NCBI GenBank assembly: GCA_023053685.1
Contig: JALIGW010000002.1
Location: 164,316,534-164,380,533 of the forward strand
Direction: 5' to 3'
Length of the DNA stretch: 64,000 bases
Source: Diadophis punctatus similis
Taxonomy: Eukaryota; Chordata; Lepidosauria; Squamata; Dipsadidae
The notes below the pieces were generated by a model. The model made no database searches, had not been told where the DNA came from, and saw only the letters and a program-made list of their open reading frames with translations. Position numbers and translations under genes: made by a program. Positions 1 through 12,282 of this stretch are shown here, one piece after another; position 1 is the stretch's first letter, and every line of letters starts with the position of its first letter.

Positions 1-57
1 GGATTTTTTTCCCTCATGAACAATGCACAGATGGAGCCATGGTGTTAAGACTGTGCA

Positions 58-200
58 TGGAATGGAACGGAATGGAACAGAACAGAACAGAATAGAATAT
101 CAGAGTTGGAAGGGACCTTGGAGGTCTTCTAGTCCAACCCCCTGCTTAGGCAGGATACCCTATACTACTTCAGACAAATGGTTGCCTTACAATACATGCC
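58..200 (-). mobile_element. CR1 LINE 3' end fragment
   Basis: GAATG/GAACA/GAATA pentamer repeats followed by agttggaagggaccttggag and gtcttctagtccaaccccct. This is the reverse complement of the squamate CR1 3' end, also present at 12283 and 40505. Confidence 0.75.
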
Positions 201-240
201 GCTCTATCGTTTTGCCTTCTCCACCTCAGACAGGGGCACT

Positions 241-620
241 TCAACATTGTCTATGGAGAGTCTCAGTCATGCAGGTCATGGTTGTCCCAAGACGCAACTG
301 AACTTTCTGTTTTTTCTTTGAACTCTTCTCGTCTATGGAGATTCTCAGTCATCCAGGTTGTCCCAAAAATGTTTTTTCAAGAGGCAACTGGAGCTGAAGA
401 AGCTTCTTGGATGAGAAGCAAAAGGTCTTCAAAGAAAAACCAGAAAATCCAATTGCCTCTTGGGACAACCATGACCCGGATGGCTGAGAATCTCCATAAA
501 CATTTAGCGAAGCAGCTTCTTGGATGAGAAGCGAAACGTCTTCAAAGAAAACCCAGAAAGTCCAGTTGGCTCTTGAAAAAAAAAAGCACCTTTGGGGCAC
601 TTCAACGTCGGGCGAGTCCT
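241..620. repeat. Foldback-like interspersed repeat (tctatggagattctcagtca family)
   Basis: Begins tctatggagagtctcagtca and ends in the inverted wording ggctgagaatctccata near 500, with a second inverted half to about 605. The interior carries the pair agaagcttcttggatgagaa twice. Copies of the family occur at 21002-21251 and 53580-53782. Apparent short open frames here are repeat sequence, not genes. Family name unknown to me. Confidence 0.6.
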
Positions 621-639
621 TGTCCCAGCAGACCCCCAG

Positions 640-2060
640 CACGTTTAAGAAAAGAGGTAACTCTCGATGGCCTTTGCACCGAATCTCAAGCGCAGCCCCC
701 GACGGATCTAGCAAAGGGCAAAGAAACAACGCTGAGGCCCGGAGACAGCCTGCCAAGTAAGTTCAAGGAGCGCCATTTGGCAACCGCTCGCCTCCGCCTC
801 CGGCGCACAGGTCACACAAAGCCCTATTAAGAAGACAATGCCGCGGTGGAAGCTTTTGGGCGCGCACAGCTCGCCCTGGTATCCTTTAGGTCTCTTCCAC
901 ACCGGGGAACTTCCCACAATTCTGCTTCTGCTGTCGCGACGTGGTCGCGGCCGCCCCTTCACAAACATGACACGGGCGCGCACGCTTCTGTGTATACACA
1001 CGCAACTACCATTTAGGCTTCCGACTTCTTCCTCCCACCCGAATCTTGCGCTTCTTCCGTGCCCACCTATATTTTTCCCACCCCCCCTCCCCCCTCCGCG
1101 TTCGAGCCCCAGAATGGAATTGCCCCCACGCGGAACGTGTCGTGAATGCGAGCTCGAGTGGGCGTGGCTCTCCCCCCCCCCACGGACCAGACCGATGGCT
1201 CTCATTTCAGGGGACAAACTTGCTGCACGGAAGGCTTCCTATTGGCAAACCGGTGCAAATAGATCCGTGGGGAAAGGAAGCGCTCAGCGTCTTCGGGATG
1301 CGCTGCAAGCCTATGCTGGTTTTTAAAACACCCCCCCTCCACAGCCCCAGATAGCCTGTCTTCTTCCCAGAGCGGCGCAGGAGTCCCTCGGACGGCGTTT
1401 CAATTTTCAGCAGCAACACAACAGCAGCGGCGCCTTTCCCTGGAGCACGAACTGACGTTTCCCTCAGCCCGCCGGTCCCGTTAAACAGATTTAAAAAAAA
1501 AAAAGATGCCTCGGAGCTAAGCCGCAGCAACCCTTGGCTCGGGCAAAGGCTTACCGCTGAGTCTGTCCATGGTCCGGAGCATGAACGACGGGAGGCAGGA
1601 GACAGGTCGGGAGGCACGTGCGCCCCTGCCGATATCGCTTGCCCACAGCCGTCCACTGAGCGCGGAGAGTTCTCAGCGCGGCTCGGCTCGGCCGGGCCCC
1701 GAGTAAAGCAGAGGGATGCGCGACGCTCCACACAAATGTCAACCTCTCAACCGGCTCCCTCAAACAATCGCCGAGCAGTCCCTCCCTAGCTGCCGCTTCC
1801 TCCGCCTCGGGAAGACTGCCGGGTCTTAGCGCCGTTCTGTTAAGATGCGCCCTTCGCGGAGCAAACCTCCGCCGGTGCTGGGTCGACTCCACTCGCTTGC
1901 CCCGCCCAGGTGCGACTGTCTGTGCAGTACACAATAACAATAGTCTCTGCTCCCCGGAGCGCGTGTGTGCGGGGCCGCCCAGCCTCGTGGCCCGATTGCC
2001 CGCGGTCCGTGGCGCGCGCTTCACCACCTCCCTCACGTTAAAAGGACATTTCCCCACCCT
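640..2060 (-). promoter_or_regulatory. CpG-rich promoter region of the AFAP1L1 candidate
   Basis: The only long GC- and CpG-rich stretch of the window, with many CG dinucleotides (for example 925-965, 1120-1160, 1600-1720, 1800-2010). It brackets the first coding exon, so the part above 1570 would be promoter and 5' UTR and the part below 1555 the start of intron 1. A GC box (ccccgccc, 1900-1907) and an E-box cacgtg (about 1616) are visible; no TATA box is placed. The transcription start cannot be fixed. Confidence 0.6.
1555..1570 (-). CDS. AFAP1L1: Probable AFAP1L1 first coding exon (16 coding nt)
   Basis: On the minus strand an ATG at 1570 gives M-D-R-L-S plus one base, followed at once by a consensus donor gtaagc. 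Vertebrate AFAP1L1 starts with Met-Asp-Arg and has a very short first coding segment ending in phase 1, as I recall the gene. The exon lies inside a CpG-rich block, as expected for a 5' end, and on the same strand as ABLIM3, whose downstream neighbour in vertebrates is AFAP1L1. AFAP1-family proteins are actin-filament-associated adaptors with PH domains. The remaining exons would lie beyond the left edge. With only five residues, identity rests on position more than on sequence. Confidence 0.6.
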
Positions 2061-2109
2061 CCCACCTCCTCACTCCGTGGGTGTGTGCCTGCCCATCTCC
2101 AGCTCTATT

Positions 2110-3010
2110 TGCCCAGGCTGATATTGGTTACTTAACTCGCATTTCCCGTTGTTTTCCGGGGGGGGGGGAATGCAAAATACTGTTCAAATAAATATAAGCT
2201 TAAGATTCATATAATAATAGATATAAATAGTAGTTCTAAGCTACAGAACTGACCCATAGGATACATCTTTGTATATATTTTCCTCCCCCCACTCGCCCGC
2301 CCGGTATTTGACACATACCATTTGGCAGTTTATAAAGCCTATGTCATTAATATTTTACTCTGGCAAAGTAAATTTTCCCAGTGGCTCCAAGAACCTATTT
2401 TTCCTTATCACCTGTTAATTTTCTAACAGTGTTCATACTTCATATAGGAAACTCTAGGCATTGAAGTCATAAAGACTGGGAAGTGTGTGATTAATACACT
2501 TGGAATATGCTTTGCCAATATGCTTTGCCATTAGAGAGTGTAGGATACTATTTGTCTTTTTAAGTAAGAAAAATGCAATGCATTGGCTGAAGCAGACAGG
2601 ATGCATGTTGTTTTCAGGTCTCTTCTGGTGTATCCTAGTATAGGCAGTCCCCTCCTAAGTAAGGGCTACCCTCCAATGCTGAATTGAAGCTCAATCTGCC
2701 CTTCTTTGGTTCAGCAGAAAAACTATCCTGGCTTGAAAATTGCTCTCCACACCAAAATTCTCACTGTACTATACTGTCACTGCCCCACTACTTGAATTCT
2801 TTCTAGGACAAAACCTAACACTTGTCCACACTTTGAGACCTCCTTTTAAGCTAATGCACAACCCTTTCACTTCTAGGCTAGGGATGAGATGAAAGCAAGG
2901 TTGTGGGGATATGCCAGAATATTGCTAGGGCACATTTACAGCATGGTTAGCTGCAGGCAAGAAAGGTTCTTAGAAGTGGCAGCACCAGGGATTATTATAC
3001 ACATATAAAT
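2110..3010. other. Intergenic, no recognised feature
   Basis: AT-rich unique-looking sequence upstream of the AFAP1L1 candidate. A G-run at 2159-2168 is the only simple feature. No exon or repeat family recognised. Confidence 0.4.
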
Positions 3011-3017
3011 TGGAGTA

Positions 3018-3190
3018 GAAGAGCCAGTTTGGTATAGTGATTAAGGAAATAGGCTCGAAACTATGAATTGTCCTGCTTTAGGCTCCAATCCAGCTAGGTG
3101 TCTAGTCACTTTCTCTCAGTGCTAAGAAGGCAGTGACAAGCTACTTCTGAAAATCCTACCAGTCAGCAGGAGCCAACACTGGCATGAAGG
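3018..3190 (+). mobile_element. tRNA-derived SINE
   Basis: gagccagtttggtatagtga resembles a Pol III box A region, and a box B-like gaattgtcctgct follows. The body has the tctagtcactttctctcag wording seen in squamate tRNA-type SINEs. The same family occurs inverted at 7082-7262. Confidence 0.6.
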
Positions 3191-3319
3191 TAAGGAAAGG
3201 GGGGGAAAGGGGGGGGAGGAATATATTGCAAACTTATCATATATTCTCTAGCCAGATAGGTTGCTGAATTCCAATGGGATTCAGTTAAGGGCTGCTTGCC
3301 CAGAGTGTTTGTTTGCCTA

Positions 3320-3501
3320 AGAATGACATAGAATAGAATTCTTTAGAATAGAATTCTTTATTGGCCAAATGTGATTGGACACACAAGGAAGTTGTCTTCG
3401 GTGCATAAGCTTTCAGTGTACATAAAGATATAAGTGATGAATATAGCACATACAAACCCACACCATCTTGTAAATGCAGCTCCAGATGCAGAATGTGATT
3501 C
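3320..3501. repeat. Unclassified squamate repeat beginning with GAATA/GAATTC
   Basis: agaatagaattctttattgg followed by ccaaatgtgattggacacac and aaggaagttgtcttcgg. I recognise this wording as a common squamate interspersed repeat end but cannot name the family. Confidence 0.4.
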
Positions 3502-3509
3502 TTCTAGTA

Positions 3510-4063
3510 CAGTGATGGCGAACCTTTTTTGGTTCGTATGCCAAAAGGGGGGAAGCGCGGGGGGTCGCATGCCCACCTGCCCACACCCATAATTCCATGA
3601 CCACCCACCCACCCCGTGCATGTGTGCGTGAACCCCCACCCGCTCCTGGCACGTGACCACACGTCCATTTTTCGCTCTCCCCAGGCTTCAGAGCCTTTCT
3701 AGGAGACTGGCGAGGGCAAAAACGGCCTTCCCCACCCCCCTGGAGGCCCTCCGGAGGCCGGAAATGGCCCATTTCCCAACTTCCCAACTGGCCATTTCCA
3801 GCCTCCAGAGAACCTCCAGGGGGGTGGGTCGCCCTCCCCAGGCTCTTAGAAAGGCTCTGGAGCTTGGGGAGAGCAAAAAAAACAGGCCTTCCCCACCCCC
3901 TCCGGAGGCTGGAAACAGCCTGTTTTCCAACTCCCAGTGGGCCCAGAAGGCCCGAAAATCAGCTGGCCAGTACGCGCATGCGCGCCAGACCTGAGCTCGC
4001 GTGCCCACCAATATGGCTCCGGGTGCCACTTGTGGCACGCGTGCCATAGGTTCGCCATCACTG
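3510..4063. mobile_element. hAT-like nonautonomous element with perfect 8-bp TSD
   Basis: Ends cagtgatggcgaaccttttt and ggttcgccatcactg are inverted repeats, flanked by identical 8-bp duplications ttctagta at 3502-3509 and 4064-4071. Interior is GC-rich with repeated gaggccctccggaggcc-type blocks. An inverted relative lies at 9412-10332. No transposase frame. Confidence 0.85.
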
Positions 4064-4466
4064 TTCTAGTACTTCTATCATCACAGGTGATGGAAGAACA
4101 TCACCCACTACATTGGTGGGCAGCAGCCAAGCAAACCAGGCAGAGGACAGATATTCAATCTTCTTGCCATTGCTTTCTGCTATCCAGCATCTGCTAACCG
4201 GGGCAACTATTCTGATGGGAAGGATAGCCCTTGATGGGTGTCTGGTACTGTACTACTTCATTTCTGAATGTCTGCCAAACAGGCAATTTAGAAGAGCTGA
4301 TGGTAAATTTAATATCAGGGAATGGCTGGAGGCTCTTTAGCATTCAAAGGAGGAATCCATGCCTGATACAAAAGTATAATAATAATGAAAGTTGGGGAGT
4401 TTGGCAGCACAGATTATTCATGCCTATAATATTCTCAATAGTACCGGTAGTAAAGTGTGACCTATA

Positions 4467-4864
4467 CAGATAGTCCTCGACTTACGACCACAATTGAGCC
4501 CAACATTTCTGTTGCTAAGAGAGATATTTGTTAAGTGAGTTTTGCCCCATTTTACAACCTTTCTTGCTACAGTTATTAAGTGAATCACTGCAGTTGGTAA
4601 ATTAATAACACCGTAGTTAAGTGAATCTGGCTTCCGCTTTGACTTTACTTATCAGAAGGTCACAAAAGGGGACCACATGTCCCCCCCAGGACATCGCAAT
4701 GGTCATAAATATGAGTCAGTTGCCAAGTATCTGAATTTTGATCACGTGAGCATGGGGATGCTGCAACTATCATTAATGTGAAAAATAGTCATAACTCACC
4801 GTTTTCAGTGCTGTTGTAACTTTGAATGATCACTAAATGAACTGTTGTAAGTCGGGGACAGGCT
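4467..4864. repeat. TIR-ended repeat, tagtcctcgacttac family
   Basis: Starts cagatagtcctcgacttacg and ends ttgtaagtcggggacagg, which are inverted copies of each other. Related copies lie at 22607-23021, 39346-39692 and 45249-45599, with a decayed piece near 62830-62990. Looks like a nonautonomous DNA element; family name unknown. Confidence 0.6.
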
Positions 4865-5879
<1,015 letters not shown>

Positions 5880-6866
5880 TTATTAATTTATTTATTTATT
5901 CACAAAAAATGTAATACACAGCAAACGAGATTTATATGCTGGATTTCATATCACTATATCACAAGTCGAACACTTCCCAAGCGTCTAGGACTGTGTGATG
6001 TATTTTCGTATGATGCGCGCAGATCCAAGTACGGTGGCCTTTTGCAACTGACAGATCGTGATTTTGTCAATGTTTATTGTTTTCAAATGCCGGTTAAGGT
6101 CTTTTGGCACATCACCCAGTGTGCCGATTACCACTGGGACCACCTGTATTGGTTTATGCCAGAGTCGTTGTAATTCAGTTAAGGTCCTGATATTGGTTAA
6201 GTTTTTCTTGTTGTTTTTCATCAATTCGACTGTCACCTGGTATGGCGACATCAATGATCCACACTTTTTTCTTTTCCGCAGTCGTGAGGTCTGGTATATT
6301 ATGTTCCAAAACCTTGTCAGTCTGAATTTGAAAGTCCCAAAGTATTTTGGCATGTTTGTTTTCAACTACTTTCTCAGGTTTATGATCCCACCAGTTCTTT
6401 ACCACTGGTAGGTGGTAGTTGTGGCACAGGTTCCAATGAAGCATCTGGGCCACGTAGTTGTGCCTCTGTTTGTAGTCCGTCTGTGCAATTTTCTTGCAGC
6501 CGCTGAGGATATGATCAATTGTTTCATCAGCTTCCTTGCAAAGTCTGCATTTTGGGTCATCAGCTGATTTTTCGATCTTGGCTTTGATTGCATTTGTTCT
6601 AATTGCTTGCTCCTGGGCTGCAAGAATCAAGCCTTCTGTCTCCTTCTTCAGTGTTCCATTAGTGAGCCATAACCAGATCTTCTCCATATCAACTTTTCCT
6701 TCAATCTTGTTGAGGAATTGCCCATGCAAGGCTTTATTGCGCCAACTGTCGGCTCTAGTTTGCATTGCAGTTTTCCTATACTGGTTCTTTGTCTGCTGCA
6801 CTTTCAGAAGCTTCCGGTTGTTTACTTCAATCAATGCAGGTTCTTTACTTTCTTTGACGTATTTTT
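5880..6866 (-). mobile_element. Dong/R4-clade LINE, 3' part with zinc knuckle and restriction-like endonuclease region
   Basis: On the minus strand an open frame from about 6865 to 6175 encodes a CRLCKEADETIDHILSGC knuckle (C-x2-C-x7-H-x4-C) and then a PD...VWIIDVAIP region, the order seen at the C-terminus of R2/R4/Dong LINEs, where the endonuclease is of restriction-enzyme type. The frame is broken at about 6175-6185 by a shift; the continuation (TELQRLWHKPIQVVPVVIG) is read in another frame down to 5985. The 5' part (reverse transcriptase) is missing. Clade assignment is by remembered similarity. Confidence 0.7.
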
Positions 6867-6871
6867 TTTAA

Positions 6872-7067
<196 letters not shown>

Positions 7068-7081
7068 TCCCATCTTTTTAA

Positions 7082-7262
7082 TGGTGAAAATATTTAAAGA
7101 CCTGCCTCCTATTTTCCTCTCAAGCCTGTGAGATGGATTGGACTGAGAGAAAGTGACTGGCCCAAAGCTGAGAAGTTTTCATACTTAAGGGGCAGGAGTT
7201 CTAAAATTCACTATCTCCTGGCTTCTAGGCCAACACTTTCACTACTATATCATAGGAAGTTA
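7082..7262 (-). mobile_element. tRNA-derived SINE, inverted
   Basis: On the minus strand tgatatagtagtgaaagtgt resembles box A, and a box B-like stretch and the ccagtcactttctctcag body follow, ending in ccatctcacaggcttgagag. Same family as 3018-3190. Confidence 0.6.
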
Positions 7263-7364
7263 GCACCCACCCCTCTCCTAGAAAAATGAAATCTTGTAGG
7301 AAACGTTAAAAAGGGAGAATATTATATTTTCCCTAAAGGAGAAACATGTTTCTAAAGACATAGA

Positions 7365-7790
7365 ACTTCAGCTCCCTGCCCCCCCCCCAGCAGATATTTT
7401 GGTGCCAACCTATCTACAAGACAAAGGCTGGGCCAGTTTATCTACAAAACAAAAGACCTTCACCATCAGGACATGATAGGATCAGCCCTCCACCCATCTC
7501 ACCACATGGCATCTGGGAAGATTACATCACCCAACCAAGCCTGGTACTCAAGACAACCTACAAGACTGCATGGCCCCATGGGAGTCTGACAACCAATCAG
7601 AATACATTTCTTACACAGGAACAGGAAGCTCCAAGGCGGGACCCAAGAGAGGGTATAAATCTATCTCTCTCCCTCTCTCACCCATGTGCTCTTTTTTGCC
7701 CAGGACTTGAAACCATGTGGTCCTGTCCACCATTAAACCATCTTTCCAAATAGTCTCCATATTTCCAGTGTCTTTCTTCCCACTTGGAAC
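7365..7790 (+). mobile_element. Candidate solo LTR of an endogenous retrovirus
   Basis: Promoter-like order on the plus strand: CCAAT box (accaatcag, 7592-7600), TATA box (gtataaat, 7653-7660), then ATTAAA poly(A) signal at 7732-7737, about 75 bp after TATA. This spacing fits a U3-R-U5 LTR. Exact ends and a target duplication were not found and no internal viral gene is nearby, so this is tentative. Confidence 0.35.
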
Positions 7791-7869
7791 TAAACTCAGA
7801 TGAACATTTCTTCCAACAATTCCAAACTGGCTTTTTGAAAAATAGATTATAGGACATCAATTTAACATT

Positions 7870-8607
7870 CACTAAAACTCTAGGTTATTGATGGGCCAAA
7901 AGAGGGGATTCTAATTATTTATTTCACATTACTTGCAAGTTTTCTACCTATTATCTTAGTAGTAGTATTGACTGTAAATTTGGAACCCTCAAAATATTTT
8001 TCTAATAATGTTAGTAGTTTAAGAGTTTCTGAATGACAAATGTATTTGGTTCAGATTTTAAAATTAAGAGAGGTCTTAATTAAATCTGTTGGTATTCCAC
8101 AATTCTAGGCAACCTAAATTCATTTTACAAAACATCAGATCTTTTAAAGGGCTAACGATCAGCTAGTATACTGTATTTTGTATGGCAGTATATTGCAAAG
8201 ACTATATTGTAATAAAGACTATACTAAACTGGAATATCTAACCTAAAATTGTCTGATAAGCAATCACTCTATTTTTATATACAGTATATGTATGATTTCA
8301 TGATTCAGTTTGTGCACCTTTCTGAAATACATTAGGTTTAGATTAAATGGATTAGTAGATTTTGTGAAGGAGTTTATTTTGTGAGTGCATCCATATGTGC
8401 CAGACATACATCATATGCTGTGAGTCAGAGATCTATTCAACTAATCCATTGGAAGTGAAGCAAAAACAGCAGTAGGAATTATGAAAAAAACAAAGCTCTA
8501 GAGCTGTATAGAGACCACCCAACCTGATTTTCATGGCTGAGATTAGGCACAAATAGCTCATCTCATTCTGGGCATAGCATTTCCAATTCATTCCTGGTTC
8601 CACAAAA

Positions 8608-8639
<32 letters not shown>

Positions 8640-9403
8640 TTTGTTTGTTTATTTATTTATTTATTTTCTGGAAAGTATAATTTTGCTTCCAATATTACTT
8701 TCTTGTTTTCTTTAGCTGAGAAAGTGATCCATGTCCTATAATGCATTGACTTTTTTTTTTAAATCAAAGCTAACAAATTCACATAAAAACTAGTTCATAA
8801 TCCTGAAGTGGGGGGGGGAGATAATTTGCATTTTAATATGTATAAAAATCCTCCATCGATGCAAACATCTCTACTAAATAAAAAATAAAGATTAAGCAAT
8901 ACCATTAAACCTACATTCAAAACATTTTCTAAAAGAAAACTTTTTTTTGCCATTTATCTAAGACTTGGCCACAAATTTCATTACCCAGAACAACAATATT
9001 TCATTTGTTTTGTATTGAATAACAACAGAAAATTATTGAATCTAATCATCTGAAGCTTGGTAGAATTTATCTTCTCCAAAAAGTCAACTATGCTTAAAAA
9101 TTATTTCCAATTGTGCCATTTTTTTAAAGTGATATTAACACTTCTGTTTAAAAGGGAAATAAATGTTTCATGTTCAACTCACTATATATTATCTTCTCAT
9201 ATGATGCTAAGATTCCTGCAAATTTAGATCCATTTCAAATTACCTTTAATGGAAAGTAGACTAAAAGCTGACTAGTTATATTTTTGGTCACACAGAGGGG
9301 AAAAAAACAACTTACAATTTTTCCGCAGTTATAATTAATGGAGAAACATGGAGGTTTGAGGATTCACATCAAGTTTAAGATTTAAGCTTAAGTCTCTCAT
9401 ATC
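7870..9403. other. Intergenic, mostly no recognised feature
   Basis: AT-rich sequence with one compound microsatellite (8608-8664). No exon recognised on either strand. Confidence 0.4.
8608..8664. repeat. (GT)n-(GTTT)n-(ATTT)n compound microsatellite
   Basis: GT dinucleotides change to gttt and then attt tetramers, ending in tttatttattttctgg. Confidence 0.9.
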
Positions 9404-9411
9404 TCCTAGGC

Positions 9412-10332
9412 CCGTGATGGCAAACCTATGGCAGGCATGCCACAAGTGGCACGCAGAGCCATATCAGTGGGCATGCGAACTCAGGTCCAGTGCGCATGCG
9501 CTTGCCGGCCAGCTGATTTTTGGGCCTTCTGGGCTAGGGGTGAAATGCTCCCAGTTCGCTTTTACCTGTCTGTTGTTGGTGAGCCGATCGCGCAGGTAGC
9601 GCGGCGCTCCGCCTACCCGCCGGGACACTGCCATTTGAGTGCTTTTACCCTCTGCGCATGCACAGAACGCTTTGATGGTTGTGCCCTGGCAGGTGGGCGG
9701 AGCGCCGCGCTACTTGCGTGATCGGCTCACCAATAACAGACAGGTAAAAGTGAACCGGGAGCATTTCACCCCTGTTCTGGGACCACTGTGAGTCGGGAAA
9801 CAGCCTGTTTTCAGCCTCCGGAGGGGGTTCTCCCCAAGCTCCAGAGCCTTTCTAGGAACCTGGGGTGGGCAAAAACAGCCTTCCCCACCCCCCTGGAGGT
9901 CCTCCGGAGGCCCGAAATGTTCTGTTTACCGACTTCCGGTTGAACCAGAAGTTCCATTTTTTTGCTCTCCCCAGGCTTCAGAGCCTTTCTAGGAGCTTGG
10001 GCAGGGTGAAAACGGCTTCCCCACCCCCAGAGGCCCTCCGGAGGCCAGAAATGTCCTGTTTCAAGTTGGGAAACTTGGCAAATGGGCCATTTTCTGCCTC
10101 CGGAGGGACTCCTGGGGGGTGGGGAAGGCGATTTTCGCCCTCCTCAGGCTCCTAGAAAGGCTCTGAAGCCTGGAGAGAGTGAAAAACGGGCATGCCATTG
10201 TGTGCTGGGAGTGGGGGGGTCACACATTCATGCGTGTCCCCCCATGGAATTATGGGTGTGGGGACACACAGGTGCGACCCCCCCTCGCGACCCCCTTATG
10301 GCATGCGAACTAAAAAAGGTTTACCATCACTG
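9412..10332. mobile_element. hAT-like element with 8-bp TSD, inverted relative of 3510-4063
   Basis: Left end ccgtgatggcaaacctatgg and right end aggtttaccatcactg, flanked by tcctaggc at 9404-9411 and 10333-10340. Compared with 3510-4063 it is in the opposite orientation. It carries a second, nested element (9535-9774). No transposase frame. Confidence 0.85.
9535..9774. mobile_element. Nested hAT-like MITE inside 9412-10332
   Basis: Long terminal inverted repeats: taggggtgaaatgctcccag at the left, the matching gggagcatttcacccctg at the right, with pairing continuing about 80 bp inward through the gtgagccgatc segment. Flanked by ttctgggc (9527-9534) and ttctggga (9775-9782), an 8-bp duplication with one mismatch. 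Confidence 0.8.
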
Positions 10333-10346
10333 TCCTAGGCCTAGGG

Positions 10347-10510
10347 CAATGGGCCCCAACCTTTTGGGCAGCAGGGACCGGCGGAGAAAGTTTTTTTCAT
10401 AGACTGGAGGGGGCATGGTTTCATGTGCTGGCTGCATCTTGCAGATGGGGCTTTGATTGTTTGCGTGGCCCAGTTACTGGCATGCCGCAGACCAGGTTTA
10501 GGAAGCCCTG
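10347..10510. mobile_element. Short hAT-like element abutting the previous one
   Basis: Starts caatgggccccaacctttt and ends ggaagccctg; flanks gcctaggg (10339-10346) and tcctaggg (10511-10518) match at 7 of 8 bases. It inserted directly beside, partly in, the target duplication of the element at 9412-10332. Wording resembles Charlie-type hAT ends. Confidence 0.65.
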
Positions 10511-10518
10511 TCCTAGGG

Positions 10519-12282
10519 CCATCACAAATGGAAAGCAGTCGGCTTGGGGCAGATCCTGTGACTGGATTCTTTGGACACAAGGAGAATAACTTAGTGTCAG
10601 GAACAGAATAGACCAGGCTGGCCATGCCTTCTGGTTTATAAGTGAGATATGTTGAGAGAGATCTGTAGAGAATTCAGCAGCTTCTTCATCTTGGCCCCAA
10701 GGGGCAGAGTATAGCTGCCAGAACTTCTCCCTCCCGGAGGACATCCTTGTTATTGTGGTTTTTGGCAGTAACAATGTTCAGCCTCCTTTGCATCATGGTT
10801 TCATTAGAGACATTGCCCAATGGTTGCTCCCCATCCCTGTCCTTCTTTCCTGCTCTTCTCTTTCACCCTGCAACGCAAGGATGCCCTGAGCAAAGCTCTG
10901 CCTGCCCTATGGTTCCCTCTGTCCTGCATCCTCTGGGGATGAGCTACAGATTCAATCATTTCAAGAAGTGCTGTCAAGGTTGGGAAAGACTCCATTAATG
11001 TAGGAGCTCATCTGAAGACATTTAAATGAAAAATTAAGCATGCTTAATGAAGCATGATTATTCATGTCCTTATCAAAAGAGTACATTCATTTTAAAAACT
11101 ATTGGACTCAATCCATCATATTGCTAGTGAAGAAGATGATGCCCATGCCAAACACACCCAGTTTCTACTTGGTAAGCTCCTTGAAACAGAAACCATAGCA
11201 TTTGGGTAGTCCTTGAGCAGCTACATTGGTAAAGCAGAATATTACAATACAGCCATTGATTTGATAAATATTTTCTGTAGATGCAATTTTTAAAGTGTTT
11301 GCTTTTGCTTATTTCATGGATATAGGCAAACAGCATCAGATTCACCTTCCATATGTAACGTTTACTTGTCAAATGGGAAGGCTAAGTTGCCTTTGTTGTC
11401 ATAGGGCTTACTTTGCAAAGTAAGTCATTAGAGCTGAAAAAGATATGATTATCCAAAAATTTCACCTTTTATCTAGAATTTCAATTCTACTCTCCCAGCT
11501 TTAAATTTAACTGACTTTCCTTTGGAATAAACTAACGTCTGAAAATGGTTTTGAATTTGAAAAATGTTCCATAAATATTAAGTCAGGAGATGACGTCAGA
11601 CTATTTAATGGAAGCATTTACACTCCAGTCTTGTTTTACCACAGTATGGCTTTCTTCCATGGAGCAGAAGATGTTTTACAGCAGCTTTGGCCCACCTGGA
11701 ACTCAGCATATATTTTAGATCATATTCTTCTCAGAATTATTTGACATCAATACAAATCAATATAAATATGACCAGACAAATTTACTAATGCACTAAATGA
11801 AACTGAATTATTAACTCAATATTGTAAACATTATTTGATCACATGAAGAAGGTAGGATCTGTGGTTACTGGCTAGAGATTTCTTTTCATTTTGTTGTTTG
11901 GCACCCCTAAAGCAATACTTTGACATAACCTGCATATTGCCAATTCTGAAATAAGCTTCTTTGAGTGCACTTAACCCACAGTATGTAAGAATAGGGTTAT
12001 ACCTTTATATAGAAAGAGTGTGAAAATTGCTGATTACAAGATTTTCTTAGCTAATATGAGTAATACAATATACAATTTCACTTGGTAAAAAGTAGCATTC
12101 TCTCAGCTAGAGTAAGTAGATGTATAATATAGAATTACTCATTCTTTTCCTGGGGAAAATGTGTTGTATTCTTATATAATCATTGATTTCAGAAATGAGA
12201 AATAAAACACTGGAATCCTAAAATTATGAGTTGGAGATGGACTTTTTGACCACCTACACCAATTGTGAACTTGACATTGAAG
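10519..12282. other. Intergenic, no recognised feature
   Basis: Unique-looking sequence, AT-rich after 11000. A CRE-like tgacgtca at about 11591 is isolated. No exon or repeat family recognised. Confidence 0.4.

Noticed and set aside
838..1731. Several open frames of 100-174 residues in the CpG-rich block
   Set aside because: High GC content removes stop codons by chance; overlapping frames on both strands, no recognisable domain.
3018..3190. Functional tRNA gene
   Set aside because: Box A and box B-like stretches exist but no cloverleaf can be drawn; the body is SINE-like.
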